A DNA stretch of 64,000 bases from RGDT01 sp964630925 (GTDB taxonomy: Bacteria; Planctomycetota; Planctomycetia; Gemmatales; Gemmataceae), in assembly GCA_964630925.1 (NCBI GenBank), contig CAZVZK010000022.1, positions 1-64,000 on the forward strand, read 5' to 3'. The notes beneath the pieces were generated by a model. The model made no database searches and was not told where the DNA came from. It saw only the letters and a list, made by a program, of their open reading frames with translations. Shown here one piece after another: positions 8,431-17,810 of this stretch. Both the position numbers and the translations under genes were made by a program. Within the stretch, counting starts at the first letter, position 1; each line of letters begins with the position of its first letter.

Positions 8431-10182
8431 ATGGTGCATTCTACCAAGCTGCGTGTCGTCCTGTACCTGAGAATGAGCGACCCGCGACAGGACGAGAGCA
8501 TCGGCCAGCAGCGCGACGTGCTGATGCGGCTGATCGGGCAGAAGGGCTACACGTTCGTGAGGGAGTACAAGGACGAGGGCATCCCCGGTGACGAGGCCGA
8601 GAGCCGCCCCGGCTTCCAGCAGATGGTCAGGGACTGCAAGGAGAAGAACGACTTCGACCTGATTCTGTGCTGGTCGGTGTCGAGGTTCGGTCGGTTCCAC
8701 TGGATCAAGGCGGCCCGGTGGATCGAGCCGCTGCTGGACGCCGGGGTGAAGTTGGAGACTTTCAAGGACGGCGTGTTCGACTTCGACACGCAGGCGGGAC
8801 GGATGATGTACACCTTTGGCGCGGAGGGGGCGCAGGGCTACGTCGTCGAGTTGTCGGCGGGCACCACGCGGGGGATGATCGACAGGGCGAGGCGGGGCGA
8901 GTGGATGGGGGCCGACGCCCCCTACGGGTACAGGATCGTGGAGAAGCCCGGCAGGGATGGGAGGCGGCAGAAGTGGCCGACCACGCTGGCGGTCGGGCCG
9001 GACGCCGAGGTCGAGACGGTGCGGTGGCTGTTCAAGACCTACGCGGACGGCACGCACAGCCTGCGCGAGCTGATCGAGGGTCTGGCGGTGCGGCGTGTGC
9101 CCAGACCGTCCAAGAGCGGCGGCAGGGTCGTCAAGCGCAAGCCGAGGGCAGGGCAGGACAGCGACCGCTGGGACCGCAAGACGATCACGCAGATGTTCCG
9201 CAATCAGGTGTACCTGGGCGACTTCGTCTGGGGCAAGGAGAACGTCGGGAAGTACCACGCCGCGAAGGGCGTGGAGATCGAGCGGAGGCCGGCGGGCGAG
9301 AAGGGCCGGGTGAGGCGCAACCCCGCCGAGGAGTGCGTCACGGTGCCTGGGGTGTTCCCCGCCCTGATCGACCGGGCCACCTGGGACAGGGTGCAGCGGC
9401 GGCTCGCGGAGAACCGGGAGAACACGCAGCCGAAGAAGCTGGGCCGGGTGTACCTCTTCACCGGGGTCATCAAGTGCGGGCACTGCGGGTGGCCGATGCA
9501 CGGCACCTCCACCAGCTACACCGACAGGGAGAGGGGCCGGCGCTACGACTACCAGCGCTACGTCTGCGGCAGCTACCAGAGGTGGGGCCGGAAGGGGGAG
9601 GCGCAGTGCAAGTGCAACACGGTCGTCGAGCATGCGGTGCTGAAGGTGCTGGTGGAGGAGATCGAGAGGCAGTTCCTCGACCCGGAGAACATCTCGTTGT
9701 TGAAGCAGGAGATCCGCGCCCAGGAGGAGCAGGAGCTGGGTGGGTTCTCCCTGGCGGCGCAGGCGGTGGACGACAGGATCGCTGAGTTGACGCGGGACAT
9801 CGACACGGGCACGGTGCGCTACCTCACGGCCCCCGCCGCCCTCACTCAGGCCCTCGGCGCGAAGCTGGAGGAGTGGCAGGCCGAGAGGGAGCGTCTGGTG
9901 GAGGAGCGGAAGGCGATGGACGCCCCCTGCGCCACGCTGGAAGACCTCGACGCGGCGGTGGAGGGGATCGCAGCCGGGGTTATGTACCTCAAGGAGCGTC
10001 TGGGCCAGCCGGGGACGCCCGAGATGAAGGCCGTGGTGCGGTCGATGGTGGACGAGGTGAGCCTGCTGTTCCGCCACGTCCCCTACGGTGCCAAGAGGGA
10101 GAAGTCGATTCTGGACGGCGGGGAGATCAAGCTGAAGGAGGAGCTTGTGGTTTCCAAACTCGGGGTCCACCCTAAGCCGTAG
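8431..10182 (+). CDS. Large serine recombinase (site-specific integrase)
   Basis: A 583-residue protein. The N-terminal resolvase domain has the catalytic serine at S16 (YLRMSDPRQ) with the arginine cluster further on, then a recombinase domain (GTTRGMIDRARRGEWMG onward), a zinc ribbon (CGHCGWPMHG, later C residues in AQCKCNT) and a C-terminal coiled-coil region. This is the layout of large serine integrases that move phages and islands. The ATG at 8431 is chosen for the GAGGAGG just upstream and because the resolvase fold starts a few residues later; the frame stays open to 8308. The last residues are encoded by DNA that belongs to, or touches, the amidohydrolase gene read on the opposite strand, so the attachment core probably lies at this gene's 3' end. 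Confidence 0.93.
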   Translation: MVHSTKLRVVLYLRMSDPRQDESIGQQRDVLMRLIGQKGYTFVREYKDEGIPGDEAESRPGFQQMVRDCKEKNDFDLILCWSVSRFGRFHWIKAARWIEPLLDAGVKLETFKDGVFDFDTQAGRMMYTFGAEGAQGYVVELSAGTTRGMIDRARRGEWMGADAPYGYRIVEKPGRDGRRQKWPTTLAVGPDAEVETVRWLFKTYADGTHSLRELIEGLAVRRVPRPSKSGGRVVKRKPRAGQDSDRWDRKTITQMFRNQVYLGDFVWGKENVGKYHAAKGVEIERRPAGEKGRVRRNPAEECVTVPGVFPALIDRATWDRVQRRLAENRENTQPKKLGRVYLFTGVIKCGHCGWPMHGTSTSYTDRERGRRYDYQRYVCGSYQRWGRKGEAQCKCNTVVEHAVLKVLVEEIERQFLDPENISLLKQEIRAQEEQELGGFSLAAQAVDDRIAELTRDIDTGTVRYLTAPAALTQALGAKLEEWQAERERLVEERKAMDAPCATLEDLDAAVEGIAAGVMYLKERLGQPGTPEMKAVVRSMVDEVSLLFRHVPYGAKREKSILDGGEIKLKEELVVSKLGVHPKP

Positions 10183-11162
10183 TCCCCGCCCATCCCCAGC
10201 CGCCCGCCCGCCTTCAGGATCTTCCGCGCGCTCTCGGCCCCGCCCTCCAGCGTCTCCTTGTGGCCGTCGATCACCCGTTGGCCCATGCCGAACTCGGGGC
10301 CGCGCTCGATGCTCGCCAGCTCGAAGTACAGCGCCGGCACCACCGGCGTGTTCCTCACCATCAGCAGATCGAGCGCCTCGTCGTCCATGAACGTGCCGTG
10401 CTCCAGGGTGTCGTAGCCGGCACGGAGGGCGTTCTTGATCCCCTGCGTCGCCCGGCAGTGCCCCGTCACCTTCATCCTGTGGTTGTGGGCCGTCCCCACG
10501 ACGGCGTGCATCTCCTCGAACGTCATGCACAGCGTGTGGTGGTCGTTCGTGTCCGGCGCCGCCGCGTCCCCCGTGGGGTACGTCTTCACCCACTCGACGC
10601 CGTCCTTCACCAGCTTGCGGACCGCCGCCCGCGCCTCGTCGGGGCCGTTGACCAGCAGCACCAGCCCCTCCATGCCGATCTTGCGGAAGTCGGGGTTCCA
10701 GTCCATCAACCCGCCGACGCCGCAGATCTCCCGCCCGCTCGGCGACAGCCGCGGCCCCGGCGTCACGTCGTTGTCGATGGCCTTGCGCAGCCACACGTCG
10801 ATGTTGAACAGGCTGCCGCCCGACCGCGCCGACGTGTACCCGCATTCGAGAGCCAACCTCGCGTTGGCCGCCGCGAGGAGGGTGACGTACTCCACGGGGT
10901 ACTTGATATCGAGGTCTTCGAGTGCGGCGACGTTGAAGTACGTGGCGTGCCAGTGGGCCTCGATCAGACCCGGCATGATCGTCCCGCCCTTCGCGTCGAT
11001 GCGGCGGGCGTCCGGCGGGGCCGCCGGGGCCGTCCTCGCGGGGCCGGCGTAGGCGATGCGCCCGTCGGTGATGGCGAGGGCGGCGTCGCGCACGGGCGCG
11101 GCGCCGGTGCCGTCGATGAGGGTGCCGTTGGTGATGATCGTGGTGCCGGTGGCGGTCTTCAT
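10083..11162 (-). pseudogene. Amidohydrolase (imidazolonepropionase/prolidase-like), 3' end lost
   Basis: An amidohydrolase-superfamily metal-dependent hydrolase. The N-terminal part has the usual TNGTLIDGTG start and GGTIMPGLIEAHWH with the HxH metal pair, then WVKTYPTGD (candidate carboxylated lysine), KVTGHCR and TLEHGTFMDD with later metal histidines, and finally GGDYG with the last aspartate. After GLGWTP the sequence switches to the antisense of the recombinase gene, so the final helices and beta-sandwich strands are missing. The ATG at 11162 has GGAGG upstream; the gene follows two kinase genes on the same strand. An active-site-complete but C-terminally truncated product may be unstable. 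Substrate not predictable. Confidence 0.75.
10160..10190. other. Putative attachment-site junction (recombinase 3' end / amidohydrolase)
   Basis: Reading leftward on the minus strand, the amidohydrolase keeps its family motif GGDYGLGWTP up to about 10166, and then becomes the antisense of the recombinase tail (SLETTSSS). Family members usually continue with WTPHG and about 60-80 more residues. The change point marks the likely crossover site; its exact core cannot be set from one end. Confidence 0.45.
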
Positions 11163-11223
11163 ATCTGGCCTCCGCAGGGGGGAGGTTGTTGTACCCCCCA
11201 CCCGGCCGGATGCCAGCGCGGAA

Positions 11224-13824
11224 TCAGGGGGCCTCCTCCGTGCTCACCCGCGTCGTGACGGCCTCTGGCGCTTCCTGCCCGGCCATGCCGTCGAGGACGA
11301 ATCGGGCCTTCGCCTGGGAGGGGTGGGTCCTGTCGCCGGCCAGGGCGGCGATGCGGGCCCGCATCGCCGCCCACAGCGCGGGGTGCTCCCGCGAGACGGC
11401 CGCCAGGGTCGGCAGGATGTTGGACCGCGGCCAGCGGTCCTGGTCGGTGTAGGCACTCTCGAGCTTGCGGAGCGGCGAGCCGGCGTGGCCGAAATAGCAG
11501 AACGGCGAGACGCCCGCCTCGGGGGCGAGGCCGGCGATTCCGCAGTCCCCGGCACGCGCGTACGCACGGGTTTGGCCGTGGGTGAAGACCGTCCGGTCGA
11601 TCAGCAGACGCAACGCCTCGCCGAGGTGCGGGCTGTCGATGCTGTCGATGGCCCCCTCGTACAGGGTGCCCTTGTCGGCCGACCTGGCCCCGGTCTCGCC
11701 GTGCAGGAGGAACAGGGAGTCACAGAGGATCTCCACGCGCCGGCCGTCCTCCCGGTGCCCGCTCAGCCGCAGCGTCAGCACCTGCGAAACCCACCGCGGC
11801 TCGGGGGTGAGGCAGGCGAGCCGGCGTCCCCCCTCCCCCTCGAGCAGATCCTTGGCCAGGTCCGGCAGCGCGACCTTGATCCGGCTATCCACCCGGAGGA
11901 TGAAGCTCCGCGAAGTGCCGGGGGGCAGGACCACGGCCGCGTCGCTCGGCAGCAGGTTGCCCGACGCCACGGGCGCCACCACGTCGCCGCGCTTCAGGCT
12001 GTAGTTCAGGCAGGCCAGGCCCAGGTCCACCTCCTTCGGCTCGGGCTTGAACGCGAAGAACGCCCGCTGCCATGTCCGCTGGGTCGTGTGGACCTTGAGT
12101 GGCGTGGCCGGCACGGGGACGCCGTCCTCGGACGGGAAGTACACGACCTTGAAATCCGTCTCCGCGTGCAGCCCGAAGGCGTTGGTCGCCCGCACGGCGA
12201 TGACCTCCTCGCCGGCGTGCGGGGCGGGCCTCGCCAGCTCCAGGTCCAGCCGGCCCTCCGAAGTGACGGACGGCGTCGCGAGCTTCCCCGGCTTCGCCGA
12301 CGCGGTGAACCGCAGCGCACTCGGAGGGTCGTTGCGGTCCTCGAAGTGGGCCGGGAGGGTGACGTGCCCGCGCACCTGCCTCGGGCGGCCGGGCGTCACC
12401 GCCAACCCGGGGTGCGGCTTGACGGCGAAGGGGGCGATGGGCATCGCGATCCGGTCCTCGTAGACGGGGATGACTCCCAGCACCATCAGCTCGGCCCGCG
12501 CGATGATCACCGGCTCCTGGGACTGATTCCGCGCCTGGATGGACAGCACGGCGAACTGGTCGGAGCCGCCGGCCACATCGGGCACGTTCGACAGGACGCG
12601 TCGGCCGCGGCGGGCCATCTCGCGTTCCACCTCCTGCGCGTCCTTCACGGCCTTCTCGACGCGGAGCAGCAGTTTCCCGCCACGCAGGCTGGCCTCCCAG
12701 TGCTCGTCAGGCTGGCGCCACCACCACGCGGAGAGCAGCCACGCCAGCGCCCCCACCACGCACGCCGCCCCGGCCAGCAGCACCCATCCCCGGCGTGGCT
12801 TCGCCAGAGCGGGAGGCCCCCCCGCCGGCGCCAGGGCGTCGGCCACCTCCTCCATCGAGGCGAAACGGTCGGACGGCGACTTCGCCATCATGCGCGCGAG
12901 GGCCGCGGCCACCCCCGCCGGCACGTCGGCGCGGAAGCCCTTCAGCGGCGGCGGCTCCTCCGTCTGGTGGGCCAGCAGCTTCCGCGTCACGGGCGCCTCC
13001 TGGAACGGCGCCCTGCCCGTGAGGAGGAAGTACAGGGTGCAGCCCAGCGAGTAGATGTCCGCCCGGCCGTCCACCGCGTGCGGCTCCGCCGACTGCTCGG
13101 GGGCGATGAAGTCGAAGGTCCCCATGACCTGCCCCTCGGAGGTCAGGCCGCCCCTGGTGTCGTCCTTCAGAAGCGCCAGCCCCAGGTCGAGGACCTTGAC
13201 CACGGGCCGGCCGCCTTCCGACACCAGCATGAGGTTGCTCGGCTTCACGTCGCGGTGGACGAGGCCGCCGCGGTGGGCGCATGCCAGCCCGAGGGCGGCC
13301 TGGCGGACGTACTCGCAGGCCAACGCCACGGGCAGCGGCCCCTCGTCGCGCACCAGGCGGGCGAGGTCGCGCCCCGCGAGCCACTCCATGACCAGGAAGT
13401 GCTCGCCCCTCGCCTCCCCGGCGTCGCTGGCCCGGACGATGTTGGGGTGGTCGAGCCGGCCCGCCGCCTCGATCTCGCGGCGGAACCGGGCCACCGCGGC
13501 CCCGTCCTGGAGACGCCCCGGCGGGAGGACCTTCACCGCCACCGTCTTCTTGAGGAGCAGGTGCGTGGCCCGGTACACCTCGCCCATCCCGCCCTGCCCG
13601 ACCCGCTCGTGCAGCAGGTAGCCGCCCAGCATCAGGCCGCACCCGTCCGGCGGGGGGTGGTTGATCGTCTCGCCGCCCGACATGGCCGGCGGCGTGGTCC
13701 CCAGCGCCGCCTGACACGCGACGCACCCCAGCAGGTGCTCGGTGATCCCACGCCGCTCCTCGTCGGCCAGATCCCCGGCCTGGAACGCGGCCAGCCGTCG
13801 CTCGTCGGGGCAGACGGTCTTCAT
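11224..13824 (-). CDS. Membrane Ser/Thr protein kinase with N-terminal zinc-finger domain
   Basis: An 866-residue protein. An anti-sigma-type zinc finger comes first (H30, C34, C37 in EHLLGCVAC). The kinase domain (about 68-335) has GQGGMGEVY (76-84), K98, HRDVKPSN (190-197), DLG at 213-215 in place of DFG, and MGTFDFIAPEQ. One transmembrane segment at about 345-369 is followed by a 490-residue part with no recognised domain, probably outside the cytoplasm. The start at 13824 gives the zinc finger directly; the frame is open far upstream but that part is the neighbour's coding region. It is 53 bases downstream of another kinase gene, so probably co-transcribed. Substrates unknown. Confidence 0.88.
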   Translation of the reverse strand: MKTVCPDERRLAAFQAGDLADEERRGITEHLLGCVACQAALGTTPPAMSGGETINHPPPDGCGLMLGGYLLHERVGQGGMGEVYRATHLLLKKTVAVKVLPPGRLQDGAAVARFRREIEAAGRLDHPNIVRASDAGEARGEHFLVMEWLAGRDLARLVRDEGPLPVALACEYVRQAALGLACAHRGGLVHRDVKPSNLMLVSEGGRPVVKVLDLGLALLKDDTRGGLTSEGQVMGTFDFIAPEQSAEPHAVDGRADIYSLGCTLYFLLTGRAPFQEAPVTRKLLAHQTEEPPPLKGFRADVPAGVAAALARMMAKSPSDRFASMEEVADALAPAGGPPALAKPRRGWVLLAGAACVVGALAWLLSAWWWRQPDEHWEASLRGGKLLLRVEKAVKDAQEVEREMARRGRRVLSNVPDVAGGSDQFAVLSIQARNQSQEPVIIARAELMVLGVIPVYEDRIAMPIAPFAVKPHPGLAVTPGRPRQVRGHVTLPAHFEDRNDPPSALRFTASAKPGKLATPSVTSEGRLDLELARPAPHAGEEVIAVRATNAFGLHAETDFKVVYFPSEDGVPVPATPLKVHTTQRTWQRAFFAFKPEPKEVDLGLACLNYSLKRGDVVAPVASGNLLPSDAAVVLPPGTSRSFILRVDSRIKVALPDLAKDLLEGEGGRRLACLTPEPRWVSQVLTLRLSGHREDGRRVEILCDSLFLLHGETGARSADKGTLYEGAIDSIDSPHLGEALRLLIDRTVFTHGQTRAYARAGDCGIAGLAPEAGVSPFCYFGHAGSPLRKLESAYTDQDRWPRSNILPTLAAVSREHPALWAAMRARIAALAGDRTHPSQAKARFVLDGMAGQEAPEAVTTRVSTEEAP

Positions 13825-13825
13825 C

Positions 13826-13860
13826 TCAACGACTCCAGGAAGGTGAGGAGGTTCCGGAGC
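13826..13860 (-). pseudogene. Relic of an alpha/beta-hydrolase 3' end before the kinase gene
   Basis: Read on the minus strand this short stretch encodes LRNLLTFLESLR and then a TGA that overlaps the kinase ATG (ATGA). The intact hydrolase at 17807-18589 ends LLRNLLAFLESLP and likewise overlaps the start of the next kinase. About 28 of 31 bases match between the two places. The upstream part of the gene is absent, so this is a remnant. Confidence 0.6.
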
Positions 13861-13877
13861 TGCGCCGGAGAGGGGGG

Positions 13878-16800
13878 TCAAGACGCGGGCCGCATCGGCG
13901 GCGGGGCGAGGAGTTTTTCGACCCGCTTCATCAGGGCGGCCCACGACTTGCGGTCCTGCGGAGGCAAGCGCCCCAGGTTGAAGGGGTGCATGAATTGCTT
14001 GATCGTTTCGTCGTCGCGGTACAGCACGAGCTTTTTCCGGAGCTCGGCCGTCAGCCCGTCGAGGCGGATCGCCTCCTCGATGCGGTCGACGTCCTCGGAG
14101 AATCGCGTCAGCGCGAGCCGGCGCATCCGGTTGTGGATCGGGTCCGACGGATCTTCCGGCATGTCGACCGCCCCCATCGTGCTCAAGAGCGCGGCCATGA
14201 CGACCTGCCAACGGACGTTGCCCAGGTCGATGAGCCCCGGCGCCATCTCGAACGCCATCTCGTAGAGGCGGACCGAGCCGAGGCGCCGGTAGGCGACCCT
14301 CCTTGCGACCTGGGCCAGGATGAATGCCTCGCCGGCGTTGCGCACCTTCTCCCCTCCGTCGAGGACGGCCTCCATGCGCTCGTACGCGGCGACGGCCTTT
14401 TCCGGCCGATCCGACCCCGAGAACAGCGTCAGGACGTCGTGGGAGGCGAGCCGCGCGCGTGCCACCTTCGCGTTGTTCCGCAGGGCCGTCAGCGTCGCAT
14501 CGCGCAGCCGGCCGGCCTTCTCCGCTCGCTGGAGCGCGACGAGCATGCCGGGCCAATCGCCGATGCGGAAGCGGATATCGGCGAGCTGGAGGAGGGCGCG
14601 GCCATCCTTCGGGGCCAGCCTCGTCCATTCGCGGACGGCCCGGAGGGATTCGACGGGCAGGCCCTTGTCGAGCAGCGCATCACTGAGCGCCATCCACGCG
14701 TAGTGGTAATCCGGCTTCTCGGCGAGGACGCGACGGAGCACGACGACCGCCTCGTCCGCCTCGCCTTTCACCCTCAAGGCGTTGGCCAGCACAATGCGCG
14801 CATTGTGCCGCTCTGGCCCCAGACGCACCGACTCGCGGGCCGCGGCCACGGCGTCGGCCAACATCCCCAGGTGGCGCGAGGTGATGCTCAATTCGTAGTG
14901 GTGGTGGGGGTCGTTCGGCTTGATGCGGCAGGCGCGGACGAGCAGCCGGTATCCTTCCTCCAGCGCCGCCTTCGTCCCGACGATGCGCAAGCTGATGGCG
15001 AGCCGCTCCATCGTGTTCGTGTCGCGCGGATCGGCGGCGAGCATCCGCCGGAGGATGGCCGTCGATTCGCTGGCCCGCCCGGCGAACCGGAGCAGAGAGG
15101 CCAGATCGCGCATCGTGGCGTGATGTCCCGGGTTCCGCGCCAGGATCTTCTCCGCCAGGGCGATCCCCTCCTCGGCGGCTTTCTTCTGCGCGGCACTGTC
15201 GCCGAGGTCGTTGAGCGTCCGCACCAGGCCATCCCGATAGGAAACCCGGCCCGGTAGGAGCCTGACCGCCTCCCGCATCGCCTCCAGCGCTTCGGGGAGT
15301 CGTCCCAGATCACTGAGCCGCCGCCGGCGTTCGGATTGCAGCAGCGCCAGGTCCGGCGAGTCGCCGCAGCCCTGCTCGCGCATCAGGGATACGGCCCGAT
15401 CCAGAGCGGCCAGAGCCTCCGCCGTCTGCTTCCCCGCACCCAGTCCATTGGCCAAGTTCTGCCAGGCGTTCGCGTCCGACGGCGCGACGCGCACCGCCTC
15501 GCGCAGGTCGGCCAGCGACTCTTGCATCGTCCCCACCCGCTCCATCGCCCGGCCACGCCCCACCCACGCCTCGGCGTCGCGCGGGTTCTTGCGGATCGCC
15601 TCCGTGCAGAAGTCGCGCACGCGCCGCCACGCGGCCATCGACTCGTCGCGCCGACCCGCGAAGCCCAGATCCCTCGCGTAGTTCGCCATCACCCTCGGGC
15701 GGCGGTCGCCGCTCTCCGCTCCGCGTCGGAACGCCGACAACGCCTCGCCCGGCTCGCCTCGCGCCTGGCGGATCAGGCCCAGCGTGTGGAAGATGTACGC
15801 CGACCGCTCCTCCCGCCGCGACGACTTCTCCATCAACCCGATAGACCGCTCCGCCGCCGCCAGCGCCTCATCGAGCCGTCCCTGGTGATACCGCGCCAGC
15901 GCCAGGTTGCCCCATGCCGCCACCGACTCAGGCCGCGCCGCGACCACGCGCGACAGCTCCTCCTCCGCACGCTTCACCGAGCCGCCGACGAGCAGCGCCT
16001 GCCCGATGTTGTTCCACACCTGCTCGCTGTCCGGCCGCAGCGTCCGCGCCGCCTCGAACATCGCCACGGCCTCCTGCTGCCGCGACGGCTCCAGCCGGCT
16101 CAGCACCGTCCCCAGCGTGAAGCACACCCAGAAGTCGGACGGATGCCGCTCGCGCGCCCGTCGCAAGAGCGGCACCGGCGAACCGCCCGCCCGCTCCAGC
16201 AGCTCCGCCAGCGCCGCCACCGATCCCGCCGGCAGCGCGTCGAGGTCGGCCTCGTCGGCGAGCTTCTCCAACGCCGCCCGGTCGCCGCGCCGTGCCGGAT
16301 CGCGGAAGCGGTCTTGCCACATCCCCGGATCGATGGCCCGCGCCGCCGCCAGCACCTCCGCCCTCTTCCGGGCGTCCGGCTCCAGCACGGCCCAATCGTC
16401 CAGCACCGCCAGCACCGCCCCGCGCACCGGCGAACGACCGGCGCGTTCGATCTTGCCTTCCAGCGCCTCGGAATACAGGCGCGGCATGGCTCCAGTGAGA
16501 GCGCCGCCCTCGAGCAGCACTAGCCGCTCGCGGCGCAGCACGTCCAGACGCCGCGCCAGCCCCAGCGCCCATTCCGCCTCGTCCTTCCGCTCCGATGCCT
16601 CCTCCACCTGACCGAGCAGCGATGCTGCCGCCGGCAGGTCGCCGGCCCGCAGCGACGCCTCGGCCCGATCCAACAGGGCCGAGGCGACTTCCTCGGCGCG
16701 AGCGACCCGCGCCTTTTCGCGCTGGTGCTGCTCGCGCCAAGCCCACGCCCCGTACACGCCCGCCGCCACCAGCGCCAGCACCGCCCCGGCCAGGAGCAAG

Positions 16801-17810
16801 GCGAGCCGCCGACGCTTCCGCTCCTCGGCGGCCTTGACTTCCGCGCGGGCGCGGTCCTGCTCGGCCCGGCGCAAACGGTCCTGCACACCCGCCGTGTACG
16901 CATCGACGGCGCGGGCCACCTCGCCGGCATCGGCAGGCCGCTCGCCCGGATCGGCGGCGAGGCAGCGCCGCGCCAGCCCGACCAGCTCCGCATCGGCCCC
17001 GCACGCGGCGAGGCGGGACCGGGCCTCCTCCGTGTCACCCGAAGCGGCCTGACGGATGGCCTCGGCGCTGCCCCCGCCGAAGGGGGGCTTGCCCGTGAGG
17101 ATGACGCACAACAGCCCGCCGAGGCCGAACACGTCGGCGCGGGCATCGACGGCGTCGCCGCGCGCCTGCTCCGGGGCCATGTAGGCGGGGGTGCCCATGA
17201 TCGCGCCGGCGCGGGTGAGGCGGTCGTCGTCGAGGGGCGAGCCGGGGGCTTCTTCGCGTTCTTCCTCCGGGGGCTGACGCCCTCGGCTCGCCAGGTCGAG
17301 CGCCAATCCCCAATCCATCACCTGCACCTCGCCGAACTCGCCCACCATCACATTGTCCGGCTTGAGATCCCGGTGGACGATGCCGCGCGAATGGGCGTAG
17401 GCCAGCGCGTGGCACACCTGCGCGAACACCGCCACCGCTCGCGGCTGACCGGGAGAGTCGGCCAACAGGTCGGCGAAGGTGCGGCCCTGCACGAGCTTCA
17501 TGGCGAAGAAGTGCCGGCCATCGGGCAGCGCGCCCATCTCGTGGACCGGCGGGATGCCCGGATGCTGGAGACGGGCCGTCAGCCGCGCCTCGGCGACGAA
17601 GCGGAGGGCGGCCTCGGGCCGGTCGGCGAGGGGAGCGAGCAGCACCTTCACCGCCAAGTCGCGGCCCAGCTCGGCATCATCGGCGCGGTAGACCGCCCCC
17701 ATGCCGCCGCGCCCGATCTCGTGGATCAGGGCGTAGCGCCCTGCGCGGTCGGGCCTCTCGCTCAGGCCGGTGGCGTAACCAGTGGTCAGTTCGGAGAGCG
17801 TCTCGCTCAC
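13878..17810 (-). CDS. Ser/Thr protein kinase fused to a long TPR region
   Basis: A 1310-residue protein. The kinase domain (about 27-305) has GRGGMGAVY (33-41), K55, HRDLKPDN (146-153), DWG at 166-168 in place of DFG, and MGTPAYMAPEQ. A transmembrane segment lies at about 335-357 (LALLLAGAVLALVAAGVY), then tetratricopeptide-like repeats run over most of the remainder (for example AWGNLALARYHQGRLDEAL and NAWQNLANGLG). The GTG start at 17810 overlaps the hydrolase stop by four bases (GTGA), which implies translational coupling. Kinase-TPR fusions are common in planctomycetes, where the repeats probably act as interaction scaffolds. The kinase call is firm, the pathway unknown. Confidence 0.9.
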   Translation of the reverse strand: MSETLSELTTGYATGLSERPDRAGRYALIHEIGRGGMGAVYRADDAELGRDLAVKVLLAPLADRPEAALRFVAEARLTARLQHPGIPPVHEMGALPDGRHFFAMKLVQGRTFADLLADSPGQPRAVAVFAQVCHALAYAHSRGIVHRDLKPDNVMVGEFGEVQVMDWGLALDLASRGRQPPEEEREEAPGSPLDDDRLTRAGAIMGTPAYMAPEQARGDAVDARADVFGLGGLLCVILTGKPPFGGGSAEAIRQAASGDTEEARSRLAACGADAELVGLARRCLAADPGERPADAGEVARAVDAYTAGVQDRLRRAEQDRARAEVKAAEERKRRRLALLLAGAVLALVAAGVYGAWAWREQHQREKARVARAEEVASALLDRAEASLRAGDLPAAASLLGQVEEASERKDEAEWALGLARRLDVLRRERLVLLEGGALTGAMPRLYSEALEGKIERAGRSPVRGAVLAVLDDWAVLEPDARKRAEVLAAARAIDPGMWQDRFRDPARRGDRAALEKLADEADLDALPAGSVAALAELLERAGGSPVPLLRRARERHPSDFWVCFTLGTVLSRLEPSRQQEAVAMFEAARTLRPDSEQVWNNIGQALLVGGSVKRAEEELSRVVAARPESVAAWGNLALARYHQGRLDEALAAAERSIGLMEKSSRREERSAYIFHTLGLIRQARGEPGEALSAFRRGAESGDRRPRVMANYARDLGFAGRRDESMAAWRRVRDFCTEAIRKNPRDAEAWVGRGRAMERVGTMQESLADLREAVRVAPSDANAWQNLANGLGAGKQTAEALAALDRAVSLMREQGCGDSPDLALLQSERRRRLSDLGRLPEALEAMREAVRLLPGRVSYRDGLVRTLNDLGDSAAQKKAAEEGIALAEKILARNPGHHATMRDLASLLRFAGRASESTAILRRMLAADPRDTNTMERLAISLRIVGTKAALEEGYRLLVRACRIKPNDPHHHYELSITSRHLGMLADAVAAARESVRLGPERHNARIVLANALRVKGEADEAVVVLRRVLAEKPDYHYAWMALSDALLDKGLPVESLRAVREWTRLAPKDGRALLQLADIRFRIGDWPGMLVALQRAEKAGRLRDATLTALRNNAKVARARLASHDVLTLFSGSDRPEKAVAAYERMEAVLDGGEKVRNAGEAFILAQVARRVAYRRLGSVRLYEMAFEMAPGLIDLGNVRWQVVMAALLSTMGAVDMPEDPSDPIHNRMRRLALTRFSEDVDRIEEAIRLDGLTAELRKKLVLYRDDETIKQFMHPFNLGRLPPQDRKSWAALMKRVEKLLAPPPMRPAS

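Larger units (their letters stand above)
1..10180. mobile_element. Right part of a putative serine-integrase element carrying defence-like genes (left end outside window)
   Basis: The segment groups a large serine recombinase, a small gene between palindromes, a DNA methyltransferase, a nuclease-helicase fusion and a toxin-antitoxin pair. The recombinase gene ends inside a truncated amidohydrolase gene, which is how an integrase next to its attachment site would look. The remaining amidohydrolase 3' end is not present between base 1 and the recombinase, so the other boundary must be further left if the element is intact. The boundary near 10165 is inferred from where the amidohydrolase stops resembling its family; no second attachment site can be seen here. 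Confidence 0.5.

Noticed and set aside
8278..10845. Long minus-strand open frame opposite the serine recombinase
   Set aside because: It is an antisense shadow of a well-supported gene in high-GC sequence, with low-complexity Arg/Gly/Pro/His composition and no family motif.
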